Positions 48,966-58,867 of a stretch of 64,000 nt of DNA are shown piece by piece; position 1 is the first letter of the stretch, and every line of letters starts with the position of its first letter. The stretch spans positions 1,240,001 through 1,304,000 of the forward strand of contig NZ_CP043869.1 in assembly GCF_008630635.1 (NCBI RefSeq). The letters are read 5' to 3'. The notes below the pieces were generated by a model that was not told where the DNA came from, ran no database searches, and worked only from the letters and a program-made list of their open reading frames with translations. This stretch comes from Neptunomonas concharum (lineage in GTDB: Bacteria; Pseudomonadota; Gammaproteobacteria; Pseudomonadales; Balneatricaceae). Both the position numbers and the translations under genes were made by a program.

Positions 48966-49642
48966 ATGAGCGCGTGCGGGTGGGGATTGTCGATAGTGGG
49001 TACCGTGACACGCAAATGGCGATGGTTGAGGATAGCGCTGCTTTTATACTGCACGAGGATGCGCTGTGGATGGATGAGCCTTCAGAGGACTTAATCAACC
49101 ATGGTTCTCGTATATTGGATATTATCCATTACCACGCTCCTGAATCGCTGTTTTACGTTGCACAGGTGTTTAGTCAGAAAAACACTACGACAGCGGCACA
49201 AGTTGCCGCAGCAATCGACTGGCTAGTTAACCAGCAAGTGAGGGTGATTAATTTAAGTTTGGGTTTGCGAGATGATCGGCCAGTTTTGAAAGAAGCCGTT
49301 GAAAACGCATTGAACGCTGGGGTGGTTATGTGCGCGTCAGCGCCAGCGCGCGGAGATCCCGTGTACCCATCAGCGTATGAAGGTGTGCTAAGAATGACGG
49401 GGGACGCTCGTTGTGATTTGGAAGAGCTTTCTTGGCTTAATACCCAATATGCTGATTTTGGTGGTCATGTACTGGGTTTTGATCAGAAGCAACAAGCCGC
49501 GGGTGCGAGTTTAGGGTGTGCTCATATGACCGGACATGTAGCACGCTTGCTGCATATCATGACTGATCCAAACCGCGATGCGATTTACCAGGCCTTACAG
49601 CAACAAGCAAAATATATTGGACCAGAACGGCGTTTCTCATAA
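48962..49642 (+). CDS. qhpE: Subtilisin-like leader peptidase QhpE
   Basis: A protein of 226 residues, shorter than most subtilases and lacking a signal peptide, so it acts in the cytoplasm. Catalytic triad motifs: Asp in VGIVDSGYRD, His in NHGSRILDII, Ser in GASLGCAHMTG, and Asn of the oxyanion region near INLSLGLRDD. QhpE removes the 28-residue leader of crosslinked QhpC before export. Coupled to qhpF by a 4-bp overlap and followed by qhpG. No second copy for operon 1. Confidence 0.92.
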   Translation: MNERVRVGIVDSGYRDTQMAMVEDSAAFILHEDALWMDEPSEDLINHGSRILDIIHYHAPESLFYVAQVFSQKNTTTAAQVAAAIDWLVNQQVRVINLSLGLRDDRPVLKEAVENALNAGVVMCASAPARGDPVYPSAYEGVLRMTGDARCDLEELSWLNTQYADFGGHVLGFDQKQQAAGASLGCAHMTGHVARLLHIMTDPNRDAIYQALQQQAKYIGPERRFS

Positions 49643-49684
49643 ATTCGCATAAACTATAGACACCATCACTGAGAGTTGAACGTT

Positions 49685-51040
49685 ATGACAAACGTTGGAA
49701 CAGTCGAAGCAACACCCATTGTCGTTCTGGGTGCAGGTCCTGCCGGTGGCGCGGTTGCGCTTGGGCTTAAGCAATTGGGCTACACACACGTCACGGTGGT
49801 TGGAGAGCCACGACCTTTTAGTGCGTTGGAAGGTATCTCTGAACGGGTCGTTGAGGGTCTCCGCAATGCAGGTTTTTGTCATGCTTTAGATAAAATTCCT
49901 GAGCCTTCTGCACGCTTTGTAACTTGGAATGGTGTATCCAGCCAAGCGAATACCGAAAGATTGATTGATCGTAGTGCCTTTGACTCAGCTATCTTAATGG
50001 ATCTGGCTATGCAGGGTATTCATGTCATCCAAGGAAGAGTGAAGGAGGTAGAGACTTCCTCTTTGGGCCACCGAATCTCAATTGACTCATCAGGGCAAAT
50101 GATAGAGGTTGAGGCAACATTTTTAGTTGAAGCGAGAGGGCGAGCTGCGCCTTCTGCAAAACAGAAGCGTATCAGAGGCGCAGAAACGGTTTCTATTCTG
50201 CAATACTGGCAAGGTGAGGTTGAAGAGAGGCGCTCGGCGGTAGAAAGCTTTCCTCAAGGGTGGGCATGGATGGCAATGGATGAAAAAGGTAAGCGCTATT
50301 TGCAGCTTACTTTTGATGTTGCATCGGCTGTTCTTCCGGAAAAGTCGCGCTTGCCTGAGTTTTGCCTTGAAAAGCTTAATACATTAGAGCAAGCACGGCC
50401 CTTTATTGAAAATGCCAGCTACAGCGGTGAAATGCATGCCCGCACCAGCACCCCCATCTTATGTCAAGAGTCGATTGGGGATAATTGGATTCGGGTCGGT
50501 GATGCCGCTATGGCTGTCGACCCACTATCCGGTAATGGTATCTTTCAAGCACTTTCCTCGTCATTACAAGCTCCAGCCGTCATTAATACACTGTTGCGCG
50601 AGCCTGAGAGAGCGTTGTTGGCGCAACGTTTTCATCAACTGAGGGTGACGGAACTGTTCTTCCGGTTTGCTAGAATTGGCCGTGATTTCTATGCTACAGA
50701 AAAGCAGTGGGCTGATAGCTCTTTTTGGGAAACGCGCATCCACTGGCCAGATAACCAGCCGATACACATGGAGCCTGATATCAATAAACTGCAGGTGAAA
50801 ACCCTGCCCGTCGTTAACCAAGGGCTGATTGATGCGGTAGAGGTAGTTACATCCCCAGACCAACCATTAGGGATTTGGCACCTTAATGGCGTGCCGTTAG
50901 CTCCATTTGTTCAGGCTTATCAATCTCAGGGAATTATTTCTGCATTACGTAGTCAATGTCGTGATATGAATCTTACACCTGAGCAATCTCGATCTATTTT
51001 TCAATGGTTTGCTGCGCAAGGAGCAGACTTAGATGGGTAG
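49685..51040 (+). CDS. qhpG: FAD-dependent monooxygenase QhpG
   Basis: A protein of 451 residues from the ATG at 49685 with GAGAG 9 bases upstream (an in-frame TTG lies at 49676). FAD-binding motifs of the tryptophan halogenase/p-hydroxybenzoate hydroxylase class: VVLGAGPAGGAVALGL at the N-terminus and GDAAMAVDPLSGNGIFQAL near residue 275. In the known pathway QhpG hydroxylates the Trp of QhpC that becomes the quinone. Last gene of the maturation set. It presumably acts on both QhpC copies. Confidence 0.9.
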   Translation: MTNVGTVEATPIVVLGAGPAGGAVALGLKQLGYTHVTVVGEPRPFSALEGISERVVEGLRNAGFCHALDKIPEPSARFVTWNGVSSQANTERLIDRSAFDSAILMDLAMQGIHVIQGRVKEVETSSLGHRISIDSSGQMIEVEATFLVEARGRAAPSAKQKRIRGAETVSILQYWQGEVEERRSAVESFPQGWAWMAMDEKGKRYLQLTFDVASAVLPEKSRLPEFCLEKLNTLEQARPFIENASYSGEMHARTSTPILCQESIGDNWIRVGDAAMAVDPLSGNGIFQALSSSLQAPAVINTLLREPERALLAQRFHQLRVTELFFRFARIGRDFYATEKQWADSSFWETRIHWPDNQPIHMEPDINKLQVKTLPVVNQGLIDAVEVVTSPDQPLGIWHLNGVPLAPFVQAYQSQGIISALRSQCRDMNLTPEQSRSIFQWFAAQGADLDG

Positions 51041-51148
51041 GGTAAATTTTAATTTTTTGAGATGTAGCCATTCCTATAGGCAGCATGTAGGATAGTGGGC
51101 TAAGGTTTTGTTCTACAATGCATTCGATCTAAAACGGAATAAAGCGCA

Positions 51149-52642
51149 GTGCAGTCAACTTTCAAAACAGGATTTATTTTATTCAGCTCGCTTTTAGCGA
51201 GTTCTGTCTATTTATCTGCGGCTCCTTATCAGGAAAAGCAGCTCACCTGCCGTGTAGATGGTAGTAATAGTGTTATTGATTCCGTTGACCCAGCCGCGAG
51301 CTTTCGTTTAGGCCTCAATTACGAATTGGGAGAAGGTGTAAAGCAAGACTCGACCCAAGCCTTCGATTGGTACTGCAATGGGGCGTTACAGAAACATGGC
51401 GACTCGCAACTTAAAGTTGCATTGATGTTACTTGAGGGTAAGGGCACCTCGAAAGATATTCCTAAAGGGATGCATTGGCTGAACCGCGCGGCTAACAACA
51501 GTAATCATGATGCACAGCTAGCATTGGGTATTCTGTTAGTCGATACTGACCCTGTCCGAAGTGCGGTGCTTTTTAAGCGCTCAGCCGCTGCGGGTAATCT
51601 TTATGCTAACCATCGTTTAGCCGAGCTGCATTACTATGGTATGGGTGTGCCGCAAGATTTTGCTAAGGCACAAGAGCTATCTGAGTTGGGGGTTGCTGAA
51701 GGGTTTGATAAAAGCCGAGAATTACTCACCCGTATTCGCGTAAGGCAGCAGGTGGTTTCTAATCCGCCCACGCCTACCGTTAAAGCCCCTGCTGTTGAAA
51801 CACCACCTACTATTGAGGCAAAAGGTGGTAACGATATCGTGGCAGCAGCAGATGTGCCAGCAGAGGCCCCAGTGGTAAATAGTGCTGGTACAATACCCGT
51901 CTCTAGTTCAGTGGAAACTGAAAAATCCAACAATGTACTGAAAAGCTTATTATCTGTTTTTCCTTCATTAGCAGGTCTTTCCTCAACAGATAAGTCTAAA
52001 GATCAGCCACAGATAGAAGTAACTACTTCGCAAGCAATTCCCCAGCTTGATGAGCCTGAAGTCGTTGTAAGCGCCGTAGAAGGGGCTGCTCCTGTGGAGG
52101 TCGTCGAAGTTACATCAGAACTAAAACCAGAACTTAAACCAGAGTCAGAAACAGCACCGCTGGAATTAGGTAAATCCTTACAAGATCAGTTGGTTGAGGC
52201 TGCAGCGGCAGAAGAAAAAGCATTAAAGCAAGAGACTCCCTCTGTAAGAGAGCAGCGTGTGGAGCCCGTTCCTGTTGTTGAGTCACTGGCTACTCAAAAG
52301 ACGGCACAACCCGTCTCGCAGCCACTCGATGCGGATCAGTATCGTCGTGGTGTTGATTGGATAAGTCAGCAACCGGAGATGCGCTACGCTATTCAGTTGG
52401 TACAAGCCAGCCAAGTGGATGGCATACTTAAATACATTCGCAAGCATGGTTTAGAAGACAAGTCTTACTACATCCATGCACTGCAAGATGGTGAATATCG
52501 CTATATTCTGCTTTATGGTGATTATCCAAATAACAAAACCAGTAAGGCGGTTGCTAAGACGCTGCCAGATGGTGTGCAAAAGTCAGGGTATTGGATTAGA
52601 ACCTTTGGTGATTTGCGGCGTAGTTATGTAATTAGTCGGTAA
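51149..52642 (+). CDS. Sel1-repeat and SPOR-domain envelope protein
   Basis: A protein of 497 residues, GTG start. N-terminal hydrophobic segment (FILFSSLLASSVYLSAAPY) is a signal peptide or anchor. Residues about 45-190 contain Sel1-type repeats (ASFRLGLNYELGEGVKQDST, GDSQLKVALMLLEGKGTSKD, YANHRLAELHYYGMGVPQDF). A Pro/Glu/Val-rich linker (about 195-400) leads to a C-terminal SPOR domain (YAIQLVQASQVDGILKYIRK, YILLYGDYPN), which binds denuded peptidoglycan at the septum. Probably a cell-envelope or division-related protein unrelated to amine oxidation. Confidence 0.85.
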   Translation: MQSTFKTGFILFSSLLASSVYLSAAPYQEKQLTCRVDGSNSVIDSVDPAASFRLGLNYELGEGVKQDSTQAFDWYCNGALQKHGDSQLKVALMLLEGKGTSKDIPKGMHWLNRAANNSNHDAQLALGILLVDTDPVRSAVLFKRSAAAGNLYANHRLAELHYYGMGVPQDFAKAQELSELGVAEGFDKSRELLTRIRVRQQVVSNPPTPTVKAPAVETPPTIEAKGGNDIVAAADVPAEAPVVNSAGTIPVSSSVETEKSNNVLKSLLSVFPSLAGLSSTDKSKDQPQIEVTTSQAIPQLDEPEVVVSAVEGAAPVEVVEVTSELKPELKPESETAPLELGKSLQDQLVEAAAAEEKALKQETPSVREQRVEPVPVVESLATQKTAQPVSQPLDADQYRRGVDWISQQPEMRYAIQLVQASQVDGILKYIRKHGLEDKSYYIHALQDGEYRYILLYGDYPNNKTSKAVAKTLPDGVQKSGYWIRTFGDLRRSYVISR

Positions 52643-52646
52643 AAAT

Positions 52647-52677
52647 AAAAAAGGAGTCGTTTTAAGACTCCTTTTTT
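52647..52677. terminator. Bidirectional terminator between convergent genes
   Basis: AAAAAAGGAGTC-GTTTTAA-GACTCCTTTTTT: an A-run, stem and U-run on both strands, between the Sel1/SPOR gene and the convergent transporter gene. Confidence 0.88.
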
Positions 52678-52688
52678 GATGGTTTTTA

Positions 52689-54101
52689 TCAACTAAGATT
52701 ATAGATAAAGACTGTGGCTACAGCGATGGGGGTAATAAATTTCAATACAAACATGAAACTCTGGTAAGCCGCGCCTTCTCCAAGTCCAAGTTGGTTTTTG
52801 ACGGCTTGTTTGCTCATAAACCAGCCTGCAAAGATCGCGATAAATAGACCCCCTAAAGGCATCAGTAAATTGGCAGTAACGTAATCGAGCAGATCAAAGA
52901 CAGTTTTACCTTCGAACGCGGGAATAAACTCCAATGGGAAGAAGTTAGCCCACTCGTTAAATGATAAAATCGTCATCATGCCGAGTAGCCAAATCGAGAT
53001 ACCGCCGATCAGCGCGCCGGAAAGGCGGCTAATGCCTTTCTGCTCTTCCAGCCACTCAACGACAGGCTCAAGCAAAGAGATAGCCGATGTTACGGCGGCA
53101 ACGACTAATAATGCAAAAAACAGCGAGCCAAATAGAACACCACCTGTCATTTGTCCAAAGGCAAGGGGTAATGTCTGAAAGATCAGACCAGGGCCCGCAC
53201 CTGCTTCCAACCCATTCGCAAACACGAGGGGAAAAATAGCTAACCCGGCTAATAAAGCGACCGCTGTATCCACAATGGAAACCGTTACTGCTGTTTTAAC
53301 AATGGATACCTTCTTAGGCAGATAAGAGCCATAAGCCATCATAACGCCCATACCTAGGCTTAATGTGAAAAAGGCATGGCCTAATGCAGTTAGAACACCT
53401 TCAGTACTGAGTTTTGAAAAATCTGGCTGAAATAGGAAGTTAAAGCCTTGCATAAACTCGCCACTATTGAGCGCGTAGCCAACCATCACGAGTAAGAGAA
53501 GAAACAGCAGTGGCATTAAAATGTTAATTGCCTTTTCCATGCCAGAGCGAATACCGCCAGCTACGATCACAATGACGAGCACCATGAATACAGAGTGCCA
53601 AAGTAAAAGTGTCCAAGGGTCTGACAAAAGCCCACCAAACATAGCACCAATATCATCGGCGGATGCGCCTGAGAAAACACCGCTTACCGCATGTCCGGTG
53701 TAGGAGAGTGCCCAACCACCAATAACGGAGTAGAAGGATAGAATCAGGAATGAGCATACAATACCCGTCCAACCGATCCAGCTCCAGCGCTGGGAGAGTC
53801 CATCCCGTTGGGCGAGCATACGCATGGTGTTAATAGGGCTTCGTTCACCACGCCGCCCTATCATAACCTCGGCAATCATAATGGGAATGCCGATAAGGGC
53901 GATACAAAGCAAGTAGACGATAACAAAGGCACCGCCACCGTTTTCGCCAGTAATGTAAGGAAACTTCCAAATATTCCCAAGTCCAACAGCAGAGCCGCTG
54001 GCAGCAAGAATAAAAGCAAGTCGAGAAGACCACATAGGGTGATCTTTACGTGCTTCCGCCACGGAAGCATCTTCGGTATAGGTTTGGCTAACTTCAGTCA
54101 C
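52689..54101 (-). CDS. NSS-family sodium-dependent amino-acid transporter
   Basis: A minus-strand protein of 470 residues with about 11-12 membrane segments. The TM1 signature SGSAVGLGNIWKFPYITGEN then GGGAFV is diagnostic of the neurotransmitter:sodium symporter family (LeuT/TnaT/MhsT-like), as are WALSYTGHAV and the TM6-TM8 region (HAFFTLSLGMGVMMAYGSYL). Substrate is probably a neutral or aromatic amino acid, since the next genes upstream degrade such acids. About 200 bp separate it from the dehydrogenase gene, which has its own terminator. Confidence 0.92.
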   Translation of the reverse strand: MTEVSQTYTEDASVAEARKDHPMWSSRLAFILAASGSAVGLGNIWKFPYITGENGGGAFVIVYLLCIALIGIPIMIAEVMIGRRGERSPINTMRMLAQRDGLSQRWSWIGWTGIVCSFLILSFYSVIGGWALSYTGHAVSGVFSGASADDIGAMFGGLLSDPWTLLLWHSVFMVLVIVIVAGGIRSGMEKAINILMPLLFLLLLVMVGYALNSGEFMQGFNFLFQPDFSKLSTEGVLTALGHAFFTLSLGMGVMMAYGSYLPKKVSIVKTAVTVSIVDTAVALLAGLAIFPLVFANGLEAGAGPGLIFQTLPLAFGQMTGGVLFGSLFFALLVVAAVTSAISLLEPVVEWLEEQKGISRLSGALIGGISIWLLGMMTILSFNEWANFFPLEFIPAFEGKTVFDLLDYVTANLLMPLGGLFIAIFAGWFMSKQAVKNQLGLGEGAAYQSFMFVLKFITPIAVATVFIYNLS

Positions 54102-54257
54102 ACTGGATCTCCACTTAGTTATTTTTATCGTGTATCGAGATAATTTGAATACTTAGTTTAGGGCTTTTACACTGAAAGGTGCTTGCTAATACATTTGCAA
54201 TGTAGGTTTGATTTGAAACAAAATTTCAACAAAAGACCCTAAATGTTGTAATTGTTT

Positions 54258-54287
54258 TAAAAATAGAAGGATGGATAAAACCATCCC
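54258..54287 (-). terminator. Terminator of the dehydrogenase operon
   Basis: On the minus strand GGATGG-TTTTAT-CCATCC followed by TTCTATTTTT, just behind the stop of the gene at 54305. Confidence 0.78.
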
Positions 54288-54304
54288 TCTCAAACAGAAT
54301 TCTT

Positions 54305-55366
54305 TTACACAGTAGAAAGAATGAAGCGCTCCTCCGCTAGCTGATTAGCTATTGCGCCGGTAGCGAGTCCAGATTCATCAGAGCGAATAAAAATCTCTGC
54401 TAGGGTTTCAGCGATGGTTTCAATATGCGCGGTCACTTTTGCGGGTGTATGACCAACTCGCTCATAGAAGATGTCGATGATGCCGCCTGCATTGATGGCG
54501 AAATCCGGCGCATAAAGAATACCGCGTTCTTTCAGCATCATGTCATGATGGGCGGATTCCAATTGATTGTTAGATGCCCCAGCGATGACCTGTGCTTTAA
54601 TGGTAGGTATCGTTTTGTCGTTCAAAATGGCACCTAACGCGCACGGTGCAAGAATGTCGACATCAAGGGATAAAATATCGGCAGCCGATACAGCTGTCGC
54701 ATTTAATTTTGAAACGGCTTTATCCACCTGTTCTTGATGGATGTCTGTGACGTAGAGTTCTGCCCCAGCGACATGCAAGTGTTCTGCCAAGCGATATCCC
54801 ACATTGCCAACCCCTTGGATCGCTACTTTTAAGCCTGTCAGGTCATCTCGGCCTAATTTGTGCTTCACAGCGGCCTTAAGGCCAATAAAGGTGCCGTACG
54901 CGGTTGCTGGAGAAGGGTCGCCATTACTTAACTGCCCATCAATACCTGTACGTTCGGTTACGCCGGCTACGTATTGGGTATGGCGTCCCATTATCTGTAA
55001 ATCAGGCACACTGGTCCCGGAGTCCTCTGCAGCGATATAGCGGCCGCTTAAGCTTTCTAGGCAACGCCCCATCATCTCTAATAATGCTTCGGTTTTATGT
55101 GCTCTGGCATCACCGATGATAACGGATTTTCCACCGCCTAAATCCAGATTGGCGAGCGCCGATTTGTAAGTCATGCCTTTTGAGAGTCTGAGTACATCCC
55201 GTAAGGCTTCTTCATCGCTTGCATAGTTCCACATGCGACAGCCGCCAAGTGCTGGACCTCGATTACTGTTGTGAACGGCGACGATGGCTTTAAGGCCAGT
55301 TTTAGCATCATGGAAGTAGTTGACCTGTTCGTGCAGATCAAATTCTGGGTGACTGAAAACGGACAT
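54305..55366 (-). CDS. Leu/Phe-type amino-acid dehydrogenase
   Basis: A minus-strand protein of 353 residues of the Glu/Leu/Phe/Val dehydrogenase family, at the short length of leucine and phenylalanine dehydrogenases. Visible features: the Gly-rich GPALGGCRMW motif, the catalytic Lys in GMTYKSALANLDLGGGKSVI, and the NAD-binding QGVGNVGYRLAEHL. It deaminates an amino acid to its 2-oxo acid with NAD. It lies 30 bp behind the indolepyruvate oxidoreductase gene, in the same operon, so its likely products (phenylpyruvate, indolepyruvate or branched 2-oxo acids) are the substrates of that enzyme. Leu versus Phe preference cannot be told. Confidence 0.88.
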   Translation of the reverse strand: MSVFSHPEFDLHEQVNYFHDAKTGLKAIVAVHNSNRGPALGGCRMWNYASDEEALRDVLRLSKGMTYKSALANLDLGGGKSVIIGDARAHKTEALLEMMGRCLESLSGRYIAAEDSGTSVPDLQIMGRHTQYVAGVTERTGIDGQLSNGDPSPATAYGTFIGLKAAVKHKLGRDDLTGLKVAIQGVGNVGYRLAEHLHVAGAELYVTDIHQEQVDKAVSKLNATAVSAADILSLDVDILAPCALGAILNDKTIPTIKAQVIAGASNNQLESAHHDMMLKERGILYAPDFAINAGGIIDIFYERVGHTPAKVTAHIETIAETLAEIFIRSDESGLATGAIANQLAEERFILSTV

Positions 55367-55396
55367 AGATACCTCTTAATTCCTTACTCAAATGAA

Positions 55397-58300
55397 TTAG
55401 CTTAATGCTGTAGCCTGTACGCTGAACGTTGGTTCAGCACTGAGTTGGGCTCTTAAATCACGACGCTTTAGTTGTGCTTTTTCATAGTTAACGTCTTTTA
55501 CAGGCCCATAACCCCGGATGGTCTCAGGCAGTGAGGCAAGTTGCTGTGCTAACCCGTAATTATCGTTACTAAGAGTGCGTTCAATGAGATTCAGATCGTC
55601 CTCATACTCTGCAATGATTCTGCGCTCTAAGCGGCGGTCAGCGGACCAGCCAAAGATATCCAGAGGTGTGCCACGTAGCCCTTTCATGCGTGAAAGCATG
55701 CGAAATAAAGGGAGTATTTTTTCGCTATAAGTGCGCTTACGAGGGCGGCCGCCGTGCTTATCTTTACGAGAGAGTAGTGGGGGAGCCAAGTTGAACTCTA
55801 ATGTGAATTCGCCTTCAAACTGGGCGGCAAGCTCATCTCGAAAACTATCGGATGTCATTAATCGAGCCACTTCATATTCATCTTTATATGCCAACACTCG
55901 GCTGTACTGCTTGGCAATCAGGTGGCTTAGATGTGTTTTGCCAGTTTTATTTTTCTCATTAAGTTTGAATGCTTCTACACGGGCGCGAAAGCGCTCTGCT
56001 AAAGCGTCATTCTGATAGGCCTTCAGGTGCTTTACTTCGCGTTCTATTTGCTCGTCAAGCGAAGGCAGTATCTGTACTGGCTGAATATCCCTTGTTGGAT
56101 TAATCAGGGCGTTGACTGCATCTGGTTGGTGAGCAGCGCAGCGTCCCCACAGGAAGGCTTTCAGGTTTGCATTAACTGAAGCACCATTGAGTCGAATGGC
56201 TTGCTCAATGGATTCTCTTTGCAAGGGTATTAAGCCCTTCTGCCATGCATAACCGACGGTAAACAAGTTAACGGCCATGCCATCGCCCATTAAGTCTGTT
56301 GCTAGACGCGTTGCATCAAAACAAAAAGTGCCTTCTGGTCGTGCGGTAGATTCAATCACCGCTTGCATTTCGGGATTTGGTATATGCAAGTCTGGATCTC
56401 GGGTAAAGGCCGCTGGCATCGTTTCGTGGTTGTTGATAATCGCGAAACTACGTTGGCGATCAAGTTTGCCTAAAGCTTCCTCACTTGCACCTACCATTAA
56501 ATCAAAACCAATTAACAGGTCTGTTTCACCGGCTGGTATGCGAACGGCATGGATCTTCTCTTGCTCAGGAGCGATTCGAATATGGCTCATAACGGCGCCA
56601 AATTTTTGTGCGAGACCAATTTGATCCAGTACGCCCACACCTTTTCCTTCTATATGGGCGGCCATACCTAGCAAGGCGCTGACGGTAACCACGCCGGTTC
56701 CACCCACGCCAGTGAGCAACACGTTATAAGGTGTGGTTGGGGATGGGATAACCGGCTCTGGCAAATTAGCGGCAGGAGGCTCGGCATTTAATCCCGGCGC
56801 TTTGCGCAGGGTTCCACCTTTGACGGTTACAAAGCTTGGACAAAAACCACGCACGCAGCTGAAGTCTTTGTTGCAAGCGGATTGGTCGATTTGGCGTTTA
56901 CGACCCTTGTCTGTTTCTTTTGGAAGCACTGATAGACAATTGGATTGTACACCGCAGTCGCCGCAGCCTTCACAGACTTCACTATTGATCACAACACGTT
57001 TGTCTGGATCAGGCATTTGACCGCGCTTACGACGTCGACGCTTCTCCGCTGCACATGTCTGGTCATAAATTAATGCGGTACAACCTGCGATATCTCTTAA
57101 TTCACGTTGTACGGCGTCTAAATCGTCACGATGATGGAATGTGACGCCATCGGCAAAGTCTGCGCGACTTGGGTATTTGTAGGGCTCATCGCTAACGATC
57201 GCAATACGGCGAATACCTTCACCAAAGAGCTGGTGGGTGATTTGCTGCACAGTTAACTGACCATCTACCGGTTGGCCACCAGTCATAGCAACGGCATCGT
57301 TATAGAGAATTTTATAGGTAATATTGGCTTTGGAAGCCACAGCAGCACGGATGGCTAATAATCCTGAATGGAAGTAGGTGCCATCGCCAAGGTTTTGGAA
57401 AACGTGGTGATTGTTGGTAAAAGGGGCTTGGCCGATCCATGTTGCGCCTTCACCGCCCATTTGTGTAAAGGTATCAGTGTCTCGATCCATCCATGTAGCC
57501 ATATAGTGGCAGCCAATTCCACCTAGCGCTTTGCTGCCTTCTGGAACGCGGGTGGATGTATTATGCGGGCAGCCAGAGCAGAAATGAGGTGTACGTTCTA
57601 CGAGAGAGCGGGGCTTAGCCAGCTCAGCTTCTTTAGCGCATAAGAAAGCAAGGCGTGCGGCGACTTTTTCGCTTTGATAGAAAGGTGCAATGCGTGACGC
57701 AATGGCGCGAGCGATCATTGCCGGTGTTAACTCCCCCAAGGTTGTCAGCAGCTCGTTGCCTAACTCATCTTTCTTACCAACAATGCGAGGGCGTTTATCA
57801 TCTTGCCAACTGTAGAGGTAGTCTTTTATCTGATCTTCAATTACTCCGCGCTTTTCTTCGACGAGTAAAAGCTCAGGTGTGCCTTGTGCAAACGTACGAA
57901 TGCCTATGGGCTCTAACGGCCAAACCATGCCTACTTTATAGAGTTTGATCCCTAGCTGACTCGCCATTTCATGACTAATGCCCAGATCTTCTAGTGCTTG
58001 TAGTACATCCAAATAAGACTTGCCGGTGGTGACAATACCAAGCTTCGGTTGTTGGCTATCAATAATCGTTTTATCTAACTGATTAGCGCGACAAAACGCC
58101 TCCGCTGCTTTGAGTTTGTAAGTATGCAGACGTGCTTCTTGCTGCATCGGTTTATCAGGCCAGCGGGCATTAAGACCATCCTCTGGCAGATCAAAATCAG
58201 TAGGGGTGTTGATGGTTATTCGGCTAGGATCAAGATCCGCAGAGATAGATGAGTCCATCACTTCTGCAAGTGTTTTAAAACCAACCCAACAGCCGCTATA

Positions 58301-58867
58301 GCGAGACATCGCCCAGCCATAGAGTCCGAAGTCGAGCATCTCCTGGATACCTGATGGATAAAGCACAGGCATCATGGCATCCATGAAGGCATAATCACTT
58401 TGATGAGGTAGTGTGGACGATTTACATGCATGGTCATCTCCCGCTACGGCTAATACGCCGCCATGTTGGGATGTACCAAACGCATTGGCGTGTTTTAGTA
58501 CGTCGCCGGTACGATCTACACCAGGGCCTTTTCCATACCAAAGACCAAAAACGCCATCGTACTTGGCTCCTTCAAAAACATTAACCTGCTGAGACCCCCA
58601 AACATGGGTTGCCCCTAAATCTTCATTAATACCTGGCTGAAAGTAGATGCGATGCTTTTCTAGGTATTTTTTAGCCTGCCATAGGGTCTTATCGAAGCCA
58701 CCTAACGGTGACCCGCGATAACCGGAAATAAACCCAGCTGTGTTCAAGCCCTGGCGCTTATCTAATTCGCTTTGTAACATAGGAAGGCGTGTTAACGCTT
58801 GGCTTCCGGTCAGATAAACGCGGCCGGTTTCTAATTCCCATTTATCATTAAGAGTAACATCTTTCAT
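55397..58867 (-). CDS. Indolepyruvate ferredoxin oxidoreductase, fused subunits
   Basis: A minus-strand protein of 1156 residues, length and order of the fused bacterial enzymes. The N-terminal pyrimidine-binding domain carries VYLTGSQALTRLPMLQSELD and FISGYRGSPLGGFD. The central TPP-binding region has HFCSGCPHNTSTRVP, GGEGATWIGQAPFTN. A [4Fe-4S] ferredoxin-like segment follows (CEGCGDCGVQSNC and CNKDFSCVRGFCPSF), and finally the C-terminal gamma domain (LLTGVGGTGVVTVSALLGMA, QKFGAVMSHIRIA). It decarboxylates aryl- or branched-chain 2-oxo acids to the acyl-CoA, reducing ferredoxin. First gene of the operon with the dehydrogenase. Confidence 0.95.
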   Translation of the reverse strand: MKDVTLNDKWELETGRVYLTGSQALTRLPMLQSELDKRQGLNTAGFISGYRGSPLGGFDKTLWQAKKYLEKHRIYFQPGINEDLGATHVWGSQQVNVFEGAKYDGVFGLWYGKGPGVDRTGDVLKHANAFGTSQHGGVLAVAGDDHACKSSTLPHQSDYAFMDAMMPVLYPSGIQEMLDFGLYGWAMSRYSGCWVGFKTLAEVMDSSISADLDPSRITINTPTDFDLPEDGLNARWPDKPMQQEARLHTYKLKAAEAFCRANQLDKTIIDSQQPKLGIVTTGKSYLDVLQALEDLGISHEMASQLGIKLYKVGMVWPLEPIGIRTFAQGTPELLLVEEKRGVIEDQIKDYLYSWQDDKRPRIVGKKDELGNELLTTLGELTPAMIARAIASRIAPFYQSEKVAARLAFLCAKEAELAKPRSLVERTPHFCSGCPHNTSTRVPEGSKALGGIGCHYMATWMDRDTDTFTQMGGEGATWIGQAPFTNNHHVFQNLGDGTYFHSGLLAIRAAVASKANITYKILYNDAVAMTGGQPVDGQLTVQQITHQLFGEGIRRIAIVSDEPYKYPSRADFADGVTFHHRDDLDAVQRELRDIAGCTALIYDQTCAAEKRRRRKRGQMPDPDKRVVINSEVCEGCGDCGVQSNCLSVLPKETDKGRKRQIDQSACNKDFSCVRGFCPSFVTVKGGTLRKAPGLNAEPPAANLPEPVIPSPTTPYNVLLTGVGGTGVVTVSALLGMAAHIEGKGVGVLDQIGLAQKFGAVMSHIRIAPEQEKIHAVRIPAGETDLLIGFDLMVGASEEALGKLDRQRSFAIINNHETMPAAFTRDPDLHIPNPEMQAVIESTARPEGTFCFDATRLATDLMGDGMAVNLFTVGYAWQKGLIPLQRESIEQAIRLNGASVNANLKAFLWGRCAAHQPDAVNALINPTRDIQPVQILPSLDEQIEREVKHLKAYQNDALAERFRARVEAFKLNEKNKTGKTHLSHLIAKQYSRVLAYKDEYEVARLMTSDSFRDELAAQFEGEFTLEFNLAPPLLSRKDKHGGRPRKRTYSEKILPLFRMLSRMKGLRGTPLDIFGWSADRRLERRIIAEYEDDLNLIERTLSNDNYGLAQQLASLPETIRGYGPVKDVNYEKAQLKRRDLRAQLSAEPTFSVQATALS

